A stretch of DNA of 64,000 nucleotides, from positions 62,001 to 126,000 of the forward strand of contig DLHI01000036.1 in the NCBI GenBank assembly GCA_002483135.1. Direction: 5' to 3'. Below are positions 26,441 through 35,897 of this stretch, piece after piece (within the stretch, counting starts at the first letter, position 1; each line of letters begins with the position of its first letter). The translations under genes and the position numbers were made by a program. The DNA is from Hyphomonadaceae bacterium UBA7672 (lineage in GTDB: Bacteria > Pseudomonadota > Alphaproteobacteria > Caulobacterales > Hyphomonadaceae). The notes below the pieces were generated by a model. The model was not told the DNA's origin and ran no database searches. It was given only the letters and a program-made list of their open reading frames with translations.

Positions 26441-29194
26441 ATGGCGCATCTAAAAACAGACAAAGCCTCCAAGAAAGTGAGAGGCATTCGAGCGGATGAG
26501 CCTGCGTCAACTCATCCGAGCGGATTTGGAATGCGGCCTCAAAGCGCACAGCCGCCCACAGGCTCAATTAATGAGCGAGTGGCGTCGTTGGCCACCGGAT
26601 GCCTTTCGCGCCCTCGCCTCTTCGCTGTCGATAAGCCGACGCGCTGTTATCTCCTTCGCGCGCCTCAAGGCTACGGAAAAACTGTCGCGATGGCTCAACA
26701 TTGGGCCGATCGTCGGCCACACTGCCCTGCGGCGGCCTGGGTTTCCATCAAGGAATGCCACCGCGATCTGCAGCTGCTGGCGGACCGCATTTGCGCGCAG
26801 CTCTCCGCGACCGGCGATGCCGGCGGCGACGACACGCCGCCGCCGAGAGGAAGTCCTACCAATCTCTATGACCTCGCTGCTTGGCTTTGGGAGAACAAGG
26901 AGCGACTAGGATCGAAGGTTCTCATCTGTTTCGACGATCTCGAGTTTGATCTGCAGTCGATAGACGAGATCGAGGCCTTTATGCTTGCGACGCCGGCCGA
27001 AGTGGAATTCATCGCGGCGAGCTCGGCAGATATTGGCTTTGCACGCATGAAAGCGCGAGGAGAAACCTGCGAGCTAAGGTATGACGCGCTTGCCTTCACT
27101 TTCGACGAAGCAAAAGCAGTCGCGCTCGCGGTGGAAAGACGAGCAGTCTCAGAAGCTGAAATTAATTCGCTTTGGAAGCGCACCAAAGGCTGGCCAGAAA
27201 TCTTCTGCCTTTTAATGCAAGCAGCATCGGAAAGGCACTCAACCGACCACCTTATAGCCGACCGCATCACAGGCGTAGACATTGATTTGGATAAATATTT
27301 CCGCAGCACAATACTACACTCACAGCCTGACAACGCTCTGAACTTTTGTGTCTGCGCATCAATTCTTGGCTCGGTATCGGCAGATTATTTCAACCATGTG
27401 TTCCGCCGGAACGATGCGGCTTATTTTATCGACAAGTTCTCCACCGAGCGGATGCTTCTCCAGCCACTGGACCGATCACAGACAGCTTATGAGTTCCACC
27501 CGTTGCTTCGCGAATTTCTGGAGCACAGATTCTCGGTGGAGTATCGCGGCTCGAAGCCCAACCTGCTCGCCCGCGCCGCCCAATGGCAAAGACAAAACAA
27601 CAACAGCCGCGAAAGCATCAGTCTTTCCTTTCGCGCGGGTGAAAACGAAACGGCCGCTGAGGTCGCATCTGAAAACATGATGGATATTGCGCTGCGGGAA
27701 GGCGAGATAGATCAAATCCAATTCTGGCAAGACAGTTTTTCCGCTGCTGTCATTTCGGGCGCTCCAACAATCGCCCTTGGCTTGGCCTGGGCCCAGATTT
27801 TTAGTCACGACCACCGGCGGGCGAGCGGGTTGTTGGCCGATTTGCGCGCCGCTGACCTTGGCGGCCTTGATCAACAAATACGCCGACAAATAGAGTGCTG
27901 GCGCGACCTCATCGCAGCCATCGGCGAAGCGACCGGCGACAATCTGTCGGAAAGTCGGCGTCAGTGCGAAGCTTGGATGAAGGTCTATGACGAGGCGGAT
28001 CTCGTCAGCAAAGGCGCTGTGCTCACTTGTCTTTGCTTCCTTGCGGCCAGCGAGCACCGGTTTGATGATTTAAGGACGCTGTTCTTGGAAGCGTCTTCGG
28101 TAAACAGCATCGCCGATCACCGCTATGCGCTGGGCTGGCTTCACAGCGCTATGATTTTCGCCGAGCTTTCAAAGGGAGATATGCGCGCCGGTGCCACGCT
28201 ACTCCGAAAAGCTCATAACGATGATAATGCTCAAATCAATAAGACTCCGTTTTCTGTAAACCTCCTGAACACGCTGGAACTTGAACTTCAATACGAGGCC
28301 AACCAGCTTGACGGCATAGAAACACGCGTCGATGAAAGTCTTGATTTTGTGCGGCAACATGGCATTGCCGATTTTGCATTCTCGGCCTATCGCACCGCCG
28401 CAGCAATTGCCCGCCGCAATGGCAATCCAAAACGTGCTGCCGAGCTTCTTCACGAGATGCGCGTCATAGCGGGAGAATTTGGCTTCTTCCGGATTGACGT
28501 CCTTGCGCGATTGACGCTAGCGGATATGTTCGTTGTAGAGAGCGCGGAGCAGGCGACCTCCATTTTACCGAACCGCGGCCACTCTATCTTTCTCACGACT
28601 CACGGGCCGTATCTCCGCGCACGGCAATCGCTGACCGAAGCGCGCATTGCGGCGCGACAGGGGAGGTTTCACCTTTCCAACCGCTTTGCAAACATCGCTT
28701 TAGACCATGCGCGCCGATCAGAACTTGGCAGGCTGGAGGTTGCAGCGTTACTCTGCTCCGCCGTTGCTTGTGCAGGGACAGGAAGAGCGGCCCTCTCTGA
28801 ACAACGCGTAGCCGACGCGATCGATATTGCTTCGCGACTTGGGTGTTATCGCACACTCCTCGATGAACGGTGGCATCTGGAAGCGCTTGGATCCATCTCG
28901 ACGCCGCTGTTGAACCTCATTCCGAGCGAGGAGGAATTGGGGCGTCGAGAACTCGCGCCCGGCGACCATCGCGTCCGCTCGCCGAGAAGCGAGACTTCCG
29001 TTGTGCTCACGAGAAAAGAACTGGCGATGCTTCAAAGGATAAGAGAAGGGCTCTCTAATCGTGATATCGCGATCAAGCATCGCATAAGTGAAGACACCGT
29101 AAAATGGCACATTCGCAATCTATTCTCCAAATTGAAAGTCAAAAACAGAGTTCAGGCGCTACTGGAATCGGAGAGGCTCGGAATTCTACAGTAA
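26441..29194 (+). CDS. alkS: AlkS, MalT-type LuxR transcription activator of alk genes
   Basis: Large ATP-dependent activator expected to respond to alkanes and switch on the alk operon. About 917 residues from the ATG at 26441 (GPo1 AlkS is about 880). The Walker A motif LRAPQGYGKTVAMAQH lies near residue 75; the middle is a long helical-repeat (TPR-like) sensor region, and the C-terminus has a LuxR helix-turn-helix, LTRKELAMLQRIREGLSNRD, with DTVKWHIRNLFSKLKVKNR. The start is uncertain: an upstream GTG at 26393 and a later ATG at 26531 are in frame and no good ribosome binding site is seen. It follows alkT by 187 bases on the same strand. Confidence 0.9.
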   Translation: MAHLKTDKASKKVRGIRADEPASTHPSGFGMRPQSAQPPTGSINERVASLATGCLSRPRLFAVDKPTRCYLLRAPQGYGKTVAMAQHWADRRPHCPAAAWVSIKECHRDLQLLADRICAQLSATGDAGGDDTPPPRGSPTNLYDLAAWLWENKERLGSKVLICFDDLEFDLQSIDEIEAFMLATPAEVEFIAASSADIGFARMKARGETCELRYDALAFTFDEAKAVALAVERRAVSEAEINSLWKRTKGWPEIFCLLMQAASERHSTDHLIADRITGVDIDLDKYFRSTILHSQPDNALNFCVCASILGSVSADYFNHVFRRNDAAYFIDKFSTERMLLQPLDRSQTAYEFHPLLREFLEHRFSVEYRGSKPNLLARAAQWQRQNNNSRESISLSFRAGENETAAEVASENMMDIALREGEIDQIQFWQDSFSAAVISGAPTIALGLAWAQIFSHDHRRASGLLADLRAADLGGLDQQIRRQIECWRDLIAAIGEATGDNLSESRRQCEAWMKVYDEADLVSKGAVLTCLCFLAASEHRFDDLRTLFLEASSVNSIADHRYALGWLHSAMIFAELSKGDMRAGATLLRKAHNDDNAQINKTPFSVNLLNTLELELQYEANQLDGIETRVDESLDFVRQHGIADFAFSAYRTAAAIARRNGNPKRAAELLHEMRVIAGEFGFFRIDVLARLTLADMFVVESAEQATSILPNRGHSIFLTTHGPYLRARQSLTEARIAARQGRFHLSNRFANIALDHARRSELGRLEVAALLCSAVACAGTGRAALSEQRVADAIDIASRLGCYRTLLDERWHLEALGSISTPLLNLIPSEEELGRRELAPGDHRVRSPRSETSVVLTRKELAMLQRIREGLSNRDIAIKHRISEDTVKWHIRNLFSKLKVKNRVQALLESERLGILQ

Positions 29195-29394
29195 ACCTGC
29201 CCGCGACCACGAGTGCTACGCCACTTCAGGATTTTGGGCCTGGCAATCCGCTCGTGCGCACAGACCGAGCATGGTGAAGCCGACCAGAATTTGTTTGACG
29301 ACCATGAGTTCGCATCTTCCAGAAGAGTGACCTTTTCTTAAGCGGTTGGGTCGACGTATTCGTTGATCCCAATCAAGTTTCGCAGGGCGGCTGC

Positions 29395-30828
29395 TTAATT
29401 CGCATTGTCCGACGTGCTCCAGCCAAGGGCCAGCGCCTTCTGAAGCGCGACATATTCGATCGTGAGATTGGCCATCGAGGTGGACAGCGCATCCATTGCG
29501 CCGAGTCTCTGCCTCTCGGCCCCGAGGGCCTCGATCCGCGAGACCCGGCCGGCTCGAAATCGCTGCTGGGTCAGTCCGGCGGCGTGGGCTGCGGATTCGT
29601 TCGCCCGCGCCTGGACGGCCACTGTCGCCCGCGCGGCCCCGAAGCGTGACAATGCCCCTTCGGCGTCCTGGAGGGCGGCCAGCACGGCGCCGCGATAGAC
29701 GGCCTCGGCCTCGTCCCGTCTGGACTCCGCCTGGCCGACTCCCGCGGCCCCGCGCCCGAAGTCCGCGATGTTCCATTGCAGGCTGGGAGCTGCCAGTGAG
29801 ACGGCGTTGTCAAGTCCGGTGAGAGTTCCGCCGATGCCGATGACGCCCAGCAGCGTCAGCCGCGGCAGCCGGGCGGCCTCGGCGACGCCGACGCCGGCCG
29901 TCGCGGCGGCCAGCCGACGTTCGGCGGCGCGGATGTCGGGACGACGGCGCAGCATCGCCTCCGGGTCATCGACCGCCACAACGGCTGGCGGCAGCGGGAT
30001 CGGACCGGAGCCGGCCAGCACATCGTCGAGGGCGCCGGGAGCCTCTCCGGCCAGAACCGCCAGCGCGTCGAGACTGGCATCGATCTGGGCCTGCAGGAGG
30101 GGCGTTCCCAGTCGGATGGTCTCGAGCTGACCGCGGGCCTGTTCAAGTTCCATCGAGGAGACCTTGCCGGCGTCGACCAGCTGGCGGGTCAGCACGACCA
30201 CCTGCGTCTGGGCCTCTTCTTGTTGGCGCGCCAACTCCAGCCGGCGCTGGGCGCTGCGGAGGCCGACATAGGTGCGCGCCACCTCTGCGGTGAGACTGAG
30301 GCGCGCGTCCTCCAGCGCGGCGTCCGCCCCTTCGGCGCCGGCGCGCGCCGCCTCGACCATGCGCCGTCGTCCCCCGAACAGGTCGATCTCCCACAGGGCG
30401 TCAAATCCCGCCGCGAAGAGGTCGGTGGAGTCGCGATCGTCGGCCCCCTCGGGCTCGAAAAGCGCCGCCGCCTGACCGATGCCCGGAGCGCCGCCGTGGG
30501 CGGCCGCCGCGCCCGCCTGCACGACGGGCGCGGAGCCGGCGGTCTGTAGTCGCATCTCCGCGCGGGCTTGGCCGACGCGTGCGCGGGCAATCGCGACCGT
30601 CGGGCTGTGCTCCAGGGCCCGAGCCATGACGTCATCGAGTATCGGGTCCCCGAGCGCCCGCCACCAGGGAGCCAGGGACGGCGTTTCCACCTGGCCGAGC
30701 CCGCCCGCCCGGACAAATCCAGAACCCTGGGCGGCGTACGCGGGCATGGCGGGAGGACCCTTATAGGTCGGGCCGACCGTACAGGCGGAGAGGGCGGTCA
30801 AGGCGAGGGCGGAAGCAGCGCGGCGCAT
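29395..30828 (-). CDS. Outer membrane efflux lipoprotein (OprM/NodT family)
   Basis: Channel-tunnel component of a tripartite RND pump. The ATG at 30828 follows GGGAG and begins a lipoprotein signal, MRRAASALALTALSACTVGP, with lipobox LSAC (Cys at 16). About 477 residues in two OEP repeats, with PSLQWNIADFGRGAAGVGQAE-like motifs in the second half (PSLQWNIADFGR). It is divergent from the tetR-adaptor-permease unit at 30932-35891, 103 bases away with palindromes between, so both units probably answer to the same TetR regulator. Ends about 200 bases after alkS in convergent orientation. Confidence 0.92.
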   Translation of the reverse strand: MRRAASALALTALSACTVGPTYKGPPAMPAYAAQGSGFVRAGGLGQVETPSLAPWWRALGDPILDDVMARALEHSPTVAIARARVGQARAEMRLQTAGSAPVVQAGAAAAHGGAPGIGQAAALFEPEGADDRDSTDLFAAGFDALWEIDLFGGRRRMVEAARAGAEGADAALEDARLSLTAEVARTYVGLRSAQRRLELARQQEEAQTQVVVLTRQLVDAGKVSSMELEQARGQLETIRLGTPLLQAQIDASLDALAVLAGEAPGALDDVLAGSGPIPLPPAVVAVDDPEAMLRRRPDIRAAERRLAAATAGVGVAEAARLPRLTLLGVIGIGGTLTGLDNAVSLAAPSLQWNIADFGRGAAGVGQAESRRDEAEAVYRGAVLAALQDAEGALSRFGAARATVAVQARANESAAHAAGLTQQRFRAGRVSRIEALGAERQRLGAMDALSTSMANLTIEYVALQKALALGWSTSDNAN

Positions 30829-30852
30829 GGCGGACTCCCGAAGGGGGTGGCT

Positions 30853-30916
30853 GTTGTCCAACCTTTCCCAGGCTGGACAACGCTGATGAACATCGATATC
30901 AACTTAACGAACGTTC
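30853..30916. promoter_or_regulatory. Palindromic operators between efflux channel and tetR genes
   Basis: An inverted repeat GTTGTCCA (30853-30860) and TGGACAAC (30874-30881), with inner CCT/AGG pairs, and a second palindrome GAACGTTC at 30909-30916. Both lie in the 103-base gap between the divergent transcripts and are good candidates for binding by the adjacent TetR protein. Confidence 0.55.
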
Positions 30917-30931
30917 AACAAGTAGAATTCG

Positions 30932-31516
30932 ATGACCGATACGCGTTCCCTAATCCTGGACACCGCCGCGCGGCTTTTCGCCGAGCAGGGCTATGTGGCC
31001 ATATCCATGCGCGACGTCGCCCGAGCCGCGGGCATGACCCAAGCCAATCTCTACTATCATTTCCGCGACAAGGATCAGATGATCAATGACACCCTGGCGC
31101 ATCTCTTCGCGTCAAGGATCGCCTCGCTGGACGAAGTATTGGAAACGCACCTCGCGGACGGCGATGAGCTTGAACGCTTTGTTCGCTGGATGGTGAAGTT
31201 GCTGGCGGAGGATATCGTCTTCGCCCGACTTCTGCATCGGGAACTGCTCGATGGTGATGCAGGTCGGCTCGCCAATCTGGCCCAAGCGATATTCCTTCGC
31301 CCCTTCACCCTGTTCACCGAAATCGTCTCCGCCCAAGGGCGCCGAAGCGATCCAAGGCCGCTGGCCTTGTCGGCGATTGCCCTGATCATCGGGCAGATTC
31401 TGGTGCTCCCACTGATGCCTCTTCTCGCGGGAAATGCGTACGACGTGAACAATCCGGATCCGATGGTGACGCAAATACTCGCGATGTTGCGCCCGGCCCT
31501 GAGTGAACAATCATGA
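30932..31516 (+). CDS. TetR family repressor of the RND pump
   Basis: Regulator of 194 residues. The N-terminal HTH contains AARLFAEQGYVAISMRDVAR and AGMTQANLYYHFRDKDQM (about 10-50), the TetR signature. The C-terminal helical domain for ligand binding shows no further hallmark. It is first in an operon with the adaptor (its TGA overlaps the next ATG) and the permease, and divergent from the channel gene, so it is probably a local repressor released by a toxic compound such as a solvent, alkanol or drug (inference). Confidence 0.9.
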   Translation: MTDTRSLILDTAARLFAEQGYVAISMRDVARAAGMTQANLYYHFRDKDQMINDTLAHLFASRIASLDEVLETHLADGDELERFVRWMVKLLAEDIVFARLLHRELLDGDAGRLANLAQAIFLRPFTLFTEIVSAQGRRSDPRPLALSAIALIIGQILVLPLMPLLAGNAYDVNNPDPMVTQILAMLRPALSEQS

Positions 31517-32598
31517 CTCCTGCTCACCCTCGGTTCCGCCCCGTCGCCGTCATGGCTTTGTTCCTGGCGGTTGGCGGTTGCGGCGAGCCCAAGCGGGAGG
31601 CGCCGGTCGAACCGCCACCGGTGCGACTCCCCGTGACGACGGTCGCCCGCGCACCGGTCGAAAGCGGCAACGTATTCATCGGCACGGTCGTATCGGAACA
31701 GCGTGCGCAAATCGTTGCGCTCCTGGCCGGTCGCCTCAGCGCCCCGGACCTGTTCGAAGGCCGACGGGTAGCGCGCGGCGAGGTCCTGGCGCGGATAGAC
31801 CCCCGCGGCGTTGACGCCGCCGTCGGTCAGGCCCGCGCGTCTCTCTCCGCCGCACGGGCCGATCACGCCGAGGCGCAAAACGATATCGACGTTGATGCGC
31901 CCCTGGCCGAAAGCGGAGCTCTGTCGCGCGACGCGTTTCGCAAGGAACAGCTCCGCGCTTCGCTCGCCGCCGCCGCCGTCGAGCGCGCCGGGGCCGCGCT
32001 CGACGGCGCAGAGGCGCAGCGCTCCCATGCCGCCCTGGTCAGTCCGATTGATGGCGTCATCGTGGCCCGTGGCGCCCGCGACGGAGACGTGGTGATGCCG
32101 GGCGTGCAAGTCGCCACCATTGAGGGACGTGATCGATTGTTATTCCGTACGTCCGTGCCGGCAGAAGCCCTGCCCTCGCTCCAACCCCGCGCGTCCGTAG
32201 CCGTGACCCTCGACACCCTCGGGAACCAGACGATCACGGGCGTCGTCCGCGCCGTCGTTCCCTCGGCCGACCCGGCGACCCGACGTTATTCGGTCGACAT
32301 CGCCTTGCCGGCCGATCCGGCGATCCTGCCCGGTATGTTCGGACGCATCCGGCTCCAGGGGGAAGGCGGGATGATGCCGGCGGCGCCCGCTGCGGCCATC
32401 GTCGAGCGGGGCGGCCTGACCGGGGTGTTCGTGGTCGGCTCGGATCGCCGGCTCGGCTTTCGCTGGCTGCGTACGGGCCAACGGGTCGGAGATTTGGTGT
32501 TTGTGACCTCGGGCCTCTCAGGCGGCGAGACCATCATCGCCCGTCCGGACAGCTCCGTGCGTGACGGCGCGCGGCTGGTCGGCGAGAGAGCACAGTGA
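31513..32598 (+). CDS. RND efflux periplasmic adaptor (membrane fusion protein)
   Basis: Lipoprotein of 361 residues linking the RND pump to the outer-membrane channel. The signal ends at the lipobox AVGGCGEP (Cys about 23). Features of the HlyD/AcrA type: a barrel-sandwich half VVSEQRAQIVALLAGRL, an alpha hairpin (about 95-165), and LVSPIDGVIVARGARDGDVV as the second lipoyl half, then the beta-barrel and membrane-proximal domains. Overlaps tetR by four bases (ATGA) and the permease gene by four bases (GTGA), so the three are translationally coupled. Confidence 0.92.
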   Translation: MTPAHPRFRPVAVMALFLAVGGCGEPKREAPVEPPPVRLPVTTVARAPVESGNVFIGTVVSEQRAQIVALLAGRLSAPDLFEGRRVARGEVLARIDPRGVDAAVGQARASLSAARADHAEAQNDIDVDAPLAESGALSRDAFRKEQLRASLAAAAVERAGAALDGAEAQRSHAALVSPIDGVIVARGARDGDVVMPGVQVATIEGRDRLLFRTSVPAEALPSLQPRASVAVTLDTLGNQTITGVVRAVVPSADPATRRYSVDIALPADPAILPGMFGRIRLQGEGGMMPAAPAAAIVERGGLTGVFVVGSDRRLGFRWLRTGQRVGDLVFVTSGLSGGETIIARPDSSVRDGARLVGERAQ

Positions 32599-35500
32599 CC
32601 GCGCCCTCCCTCAACCTGGCCGGTCGGGTCGCGCAGGCCTTTATCACCTCCAAGCTCACCCTGGTTTTCATCGTTGGGGTCCTGATGCTGGGCGGTGCGG
32701 CGATCGCCCTGACCCCGCGCGAGGAGAACCCCCAGATCGTGGTGCCCGGCGCGATGGTGACCGTCACCCTGCCGGGCGCGACGGTGACGGAGGTCGATAA
32801 GCTGATCGTGGCCCCGCTCGAAGGCGTACTGAGCGAGATGGCGGGTGTCGATCATACTTATGGCATGGCGCAGCCTGGCCTCGGCGTCGTCCAGGTCCAG
32901 TTCCAGGTCGGCGAGCAGCCGGAGGATTCTCTTGTCCGGCTGTACAATCGTGTGGTGGCCAATCGGTCTCGCCTGCCTGCCGATGCCGGGGAACCGGGGG
33001 TCAGGGCGGTCGATGCCGACGACGTGCCGATCATCACCGTCACGCTCTCGTCGGATCGCTACGACGACCATGGGCTGAAAAGTCTCGCCGATCACATGGC
33101 CGAACGTTTGCGCAGCACCCCGGGGGTCTCGGTGGTGGCCGTGAATGGCGGTCGCGATCGCGAGATCGGCGTCGCTTTCAATCCAATTCGGCTGCAGGCC
33201 TTTCAGGTTTCTCTATCGCAGGCGCGGGCTGCGCTGAGGGCCGCCGATGCCGGCGCCACCTTCCCGGGGCCGGTGCGCGACGGCCAGGTCCAGTCGGTGC
33301 GGCTGGGGGGAGCCATCGCCTCCGCGGAGGACGTCCGCGGCCTCATCATCACCATCAGCAGCGGCAGCCCAGTTCATATCGGCGACGTCGCCGTGGTCAG
33401 CGACGGTCCGCCGTCTGAGGTCACGCGGCTGAGCCGCTTCGGTTTCGGAGCCGCAGACCCGCGCGCCGCCGGTCGCGGCGGCGCTGAGATGCCAGCTGTC
33501 ACCCTGGCCGTGGCCAAAGAGGGCGGGGTCAACGCGGTTGACGTCTCTCGCGCCGTCGCGGAACGCGTCAGCCGGATGCAGGCGGATTTCGTGCCGCGCG
33601 CCGTCCATGTTGTCGTCACCCGTGACGACGGCCAGAAGGCGAATGAGGCCGTCAACGGGTTGATCGAGCATATCGGCATCGCCCTAGTCACGGTCAGCCT
33701 GATCATGCTGTTGTTCCTCGGCTGGCGCGAGGCGCTGATCGTCACCGTGACGGTACCGCTGATCTTCGCCATCACGCTCGGTGCAGACTTTTTCGGCGGC
33801 GTCACGATCAACCGGGTGACCCTGTTCGCTCTGATTCTGGCGCTCGGCCTCCTCGTCGACGCCCCCATCGTCGTGCTCGAGAACATTCATCGCCACTATG
33901 GCGCGCCCGGTTCGGCGAGCAAGGCGGAAACAACCGTTCTCGCCGTCAACGAGATCGGCAACGCCACCAATCTGGCGACCCTAGCCGTCATCCTGGTGTT
34001 CGGCTCCCTGCTGCTCGTGACGGGGATGGCCGGAGACTATTTCTATCCTGTCGCCTACAATGTTCCGATCGCCATGGCCGCCTCGATCCTCGCCGCCTAT
34101 GTGGTCACGCCCTGGGCCGCCTGCCGCTGGATCCCGCGCCACGCGCTAACCGGCGCCCCAGGCGAACGCCGCGATTGGATGCAGCGTCTCTATTTGCGCC
34201 TGATCGCACACCTGCAGGCCAGCCCCCGGGGTCGCCGCCGCCTCGCCCTGGCCGTCGGGGTGATGATCGTGCTGTCGATGATGCAGGGGGCCTGGCAGTT
34301 CGTCCGGCCGGAAGGCCTGGGCGGCAAGGTCTCTCCCCTCGGCGTAGCGGTCGGTTTCCTGCCCAAGGACAACAAGAACACCTTCAACATCGTCATCTCC
34401 ACCGCCGAGACGAGCACCATAGAGGACACGGACCGGCTAGTGCGGGAGATCGGTGCCCTGCTGGCGCGGCATCCCGCCGTGACCAACTACCAGAGCTGGG
34501 TCGGCCAGGCCGGGGTCGTCGACTTCAATGCCATGATCCAGGGCACGGCCGGACGCCAGGGCGAGAATGTGGCCGAGATCCGGGTTAATCTCACCGACAA
34601 ACGCCATCGCCCCACCAGCTCGATCGAAATCGTCCGCGCTTTGCGGCCGGAGATCGAGGCCATCCGCGTCCGATATCCCGGGGCCCGGGCGCGCCTGGTC
34701 GAGGACCCGCCCGGCCCGCCGGTGCGCGCCAGCGTCCTGGCGGAACTTCACGGAACCGATCCGGACAGATTGCGTCGCCTTGCCGCTCAGGTCGAACGCG
34801 CCTTCGCCGACACCTATGATATCGTCGATATCTCCAACAGCGAACTCGAAGCCGTGCCCGGCTGGCGGATCACGCCCGATCGGGAGAAGGCGGCGCTGTC
34901 CGGCGTGTCTGTCGCCGAAATCGCCGACCTGCTGCGTCTCGTCTATGCCGGCCAGATGGTTGGGCGCGCCCACATCGGGGGCGAGCTCAATCCTGTCGGA
35001 ATCCACGCCTATGTGCCGCGCGCCCTGCAACCCGATCCGGCGGGGCTCGAGGGCCTGTTCGTCACGACGACCGACGGTCGACGGATGGCCGTGGCCGACT
35101 TGGTGCGGGTGGTTCCGGCCACGGCCGACCGGACCATCCAGCGCAAAGACAATGAGCTGGTGGTCTTCGTCGGCGGCGAGTTGTCGAACAGCGTGCCGCT
35201 GTTCGCCGTCCTGGACATAAACAGACGCCTGTCCGGGATCGACGGGCCCGACGGCCGGCCGCTGAGGATCGGCAATCTGGGCCTCAACGCGACCGCGCCG
35301 GATACGATCGACAGCTATCAATTGCTGTGGGACGGCGAGATGCGCATGACGCTCGACATCTACCGCGACATGATGACGGCCTTGGGCGCCGCGCTGACCG
35401 GAGTCTATCTGCTGCTGGTTGCCTATTATCGGTCGTTCATCACGCCGATGATCGCCATGGCGGCGGTGCCGCTCGGGCTGATAGGCGTGTTTCCGGGTCA

Positions 35501-35891
35501 CTGGCTGCTGGGCGTCGACTTCTCCGCCACCTCGATCGTGGGCATCATCGCCCTGTCGGGCGTCGTGATCCGCAACTCGCTGCTGATCATCGACTTCATC
35601 GAGGAGAACCGGCGGAAGGGCATGCCGCTGGAGGAGGCGGTCCGGACGTCGGGCGCGGTGCGGCTGCGCCCGATCCTTCTGACCACCCTGGCCATCGTCC
35701 TGGGGTCGATGATCATGGTCAGCGATCCCGTGTTCGGCGGCCTAGCGATTTCGCTGATCTTCGGCGCCCTAGTTTCGGCCACGCTGAGCATGTTCGTCGT
35801 GCCCCTGCTCTACCAACTCGCCGCGATCCGCAACGCGCCAGACGCGTCCGGTGACCCGGTCGTCCTTGCACAGGGAGGAGGCGCGCGGTGA
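32595..35891 (+). CDS. RND multidrug/solvent efflux permease
   Basis: Inner-membrane proton-driven pump of 1098 residues, GTG start. RND topology: TM1 near 15-35, a large periplasmic loop (PREENPQIVVPGAMVTVTLPG), TMs 2-6 (GLIEHIGIALVTVSLIMLLFLGW and on), a second loop, TMs 7-12 with TSIVGIIALSGVVIRNSLLIIDFIEE. The proton-relay segment in TM4 reads GLLVDAPIVVLENIHRH: only one of the two usual adjacent Asp residues is present. Longer than AcrB-type pumps by about 50 residues. The 3' end lies against a broken IS3 gene, but the C-terminus seems natural. Position beside the alk genes suggests export of solvents or oxidation intermediates (inference). Confidence 0.93.
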   Translation: MTAPSLNLAGRVAQAFITSKLTLVFIVGVLMLGGAAIALTPREENPQIVVPGAMVTVTLPGATVTEVDKLIVAPLEGVLSEMAGVDHTYGMAQPGLGVVQVQFQVGEQPEDSLVRLYNRVVANRSRLPADAGEPGVRAVDADDVPIITVTLSSDRYDDHGLKSLADHMAERLRSTPGVSVVAVNGGRDREIGVAFNPIRLQAFQVSLSQARAALRAADAGATFPGPVRDGQVQSVRLGGAIASAEDVRGLIITISSGSPVHIGDVAVVSDGPPSEVTRLSRFGFGAADPRAAGRGGAEMPAVTLAVAKEGGVNAVDVSRAVAERVSRMQADFVPRAVHVVVTRDDGQKANEAVNGLIEHIGIALVTVSLIMLLFLGWREALIVTVTVPLIFAITLGADFFGGVTINRVTLFALILALGLLVDAPIVVLENIHRHYGAPGSASKAETTVLAVNEIGNATNLATLAVILVFGSLLLVTGMAGDYFYPVAYNVPIAMAASILAAYVVTPWAACRWIPRHALTGAPGERRDWMQRLYLRLIAHLQASPRGRRRLALAVGVMIVLSMMQGAWQFVRPEGLGGKVSPLGVAVGFLPKDNKNTFNIVISTAETSTIEDTDRLVREIGALLARHPAVTNYQSWVGQAGVVDFNAMIQGTAGRQGENVAEIRVNLTDKRHRPTSSIEIVRALRPEIEAIRVRYPGARARLVEDPPGPPVRASVLAELHGTDPDRLRRLAAQVERAFADTYDIVDISNSELEAVPGWRITPDREKAALSGVSVAEIADLLRLVYAGQMVGRAHIGGELNPVGIHAYVPRALQPDPAGLEGLFVTTTDGRRMAVADLVRVVPATADRTIQRKDNELVVFVGGELSNSVPLFAVLDINRRLSGIDGPDGRPLRIGNLGLNATAPDTIDSYQLLWDGEMRMTLDIYRDMMTALGAALTGVYLLLVAYYRSFITPMIAMAAVPLGLIGVFPGHWLLGVDFSATSIVGIIALSGVVIRNSLLIIDFIEENRRKGMPLEEAVRTSGAVRLRPILLTTLAIVLGSMIMVSDPVFGGLAISLIFGALVSATLSMFVVPLLYQLAAIRNAPDASGDPVVLAQGGGAR

Positions 35892-35897
35892 GTCCGC

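Noticed and set aside
29216..29305. 29-residue minus-strand frame beginning MVVKQILVGF, possibly a small secreted peptide
   Set aside because: Signal-like start, but no ribosome binding site, no known family, and it sits in the tail gap between alkS and the efflux channel gene. Too little support.
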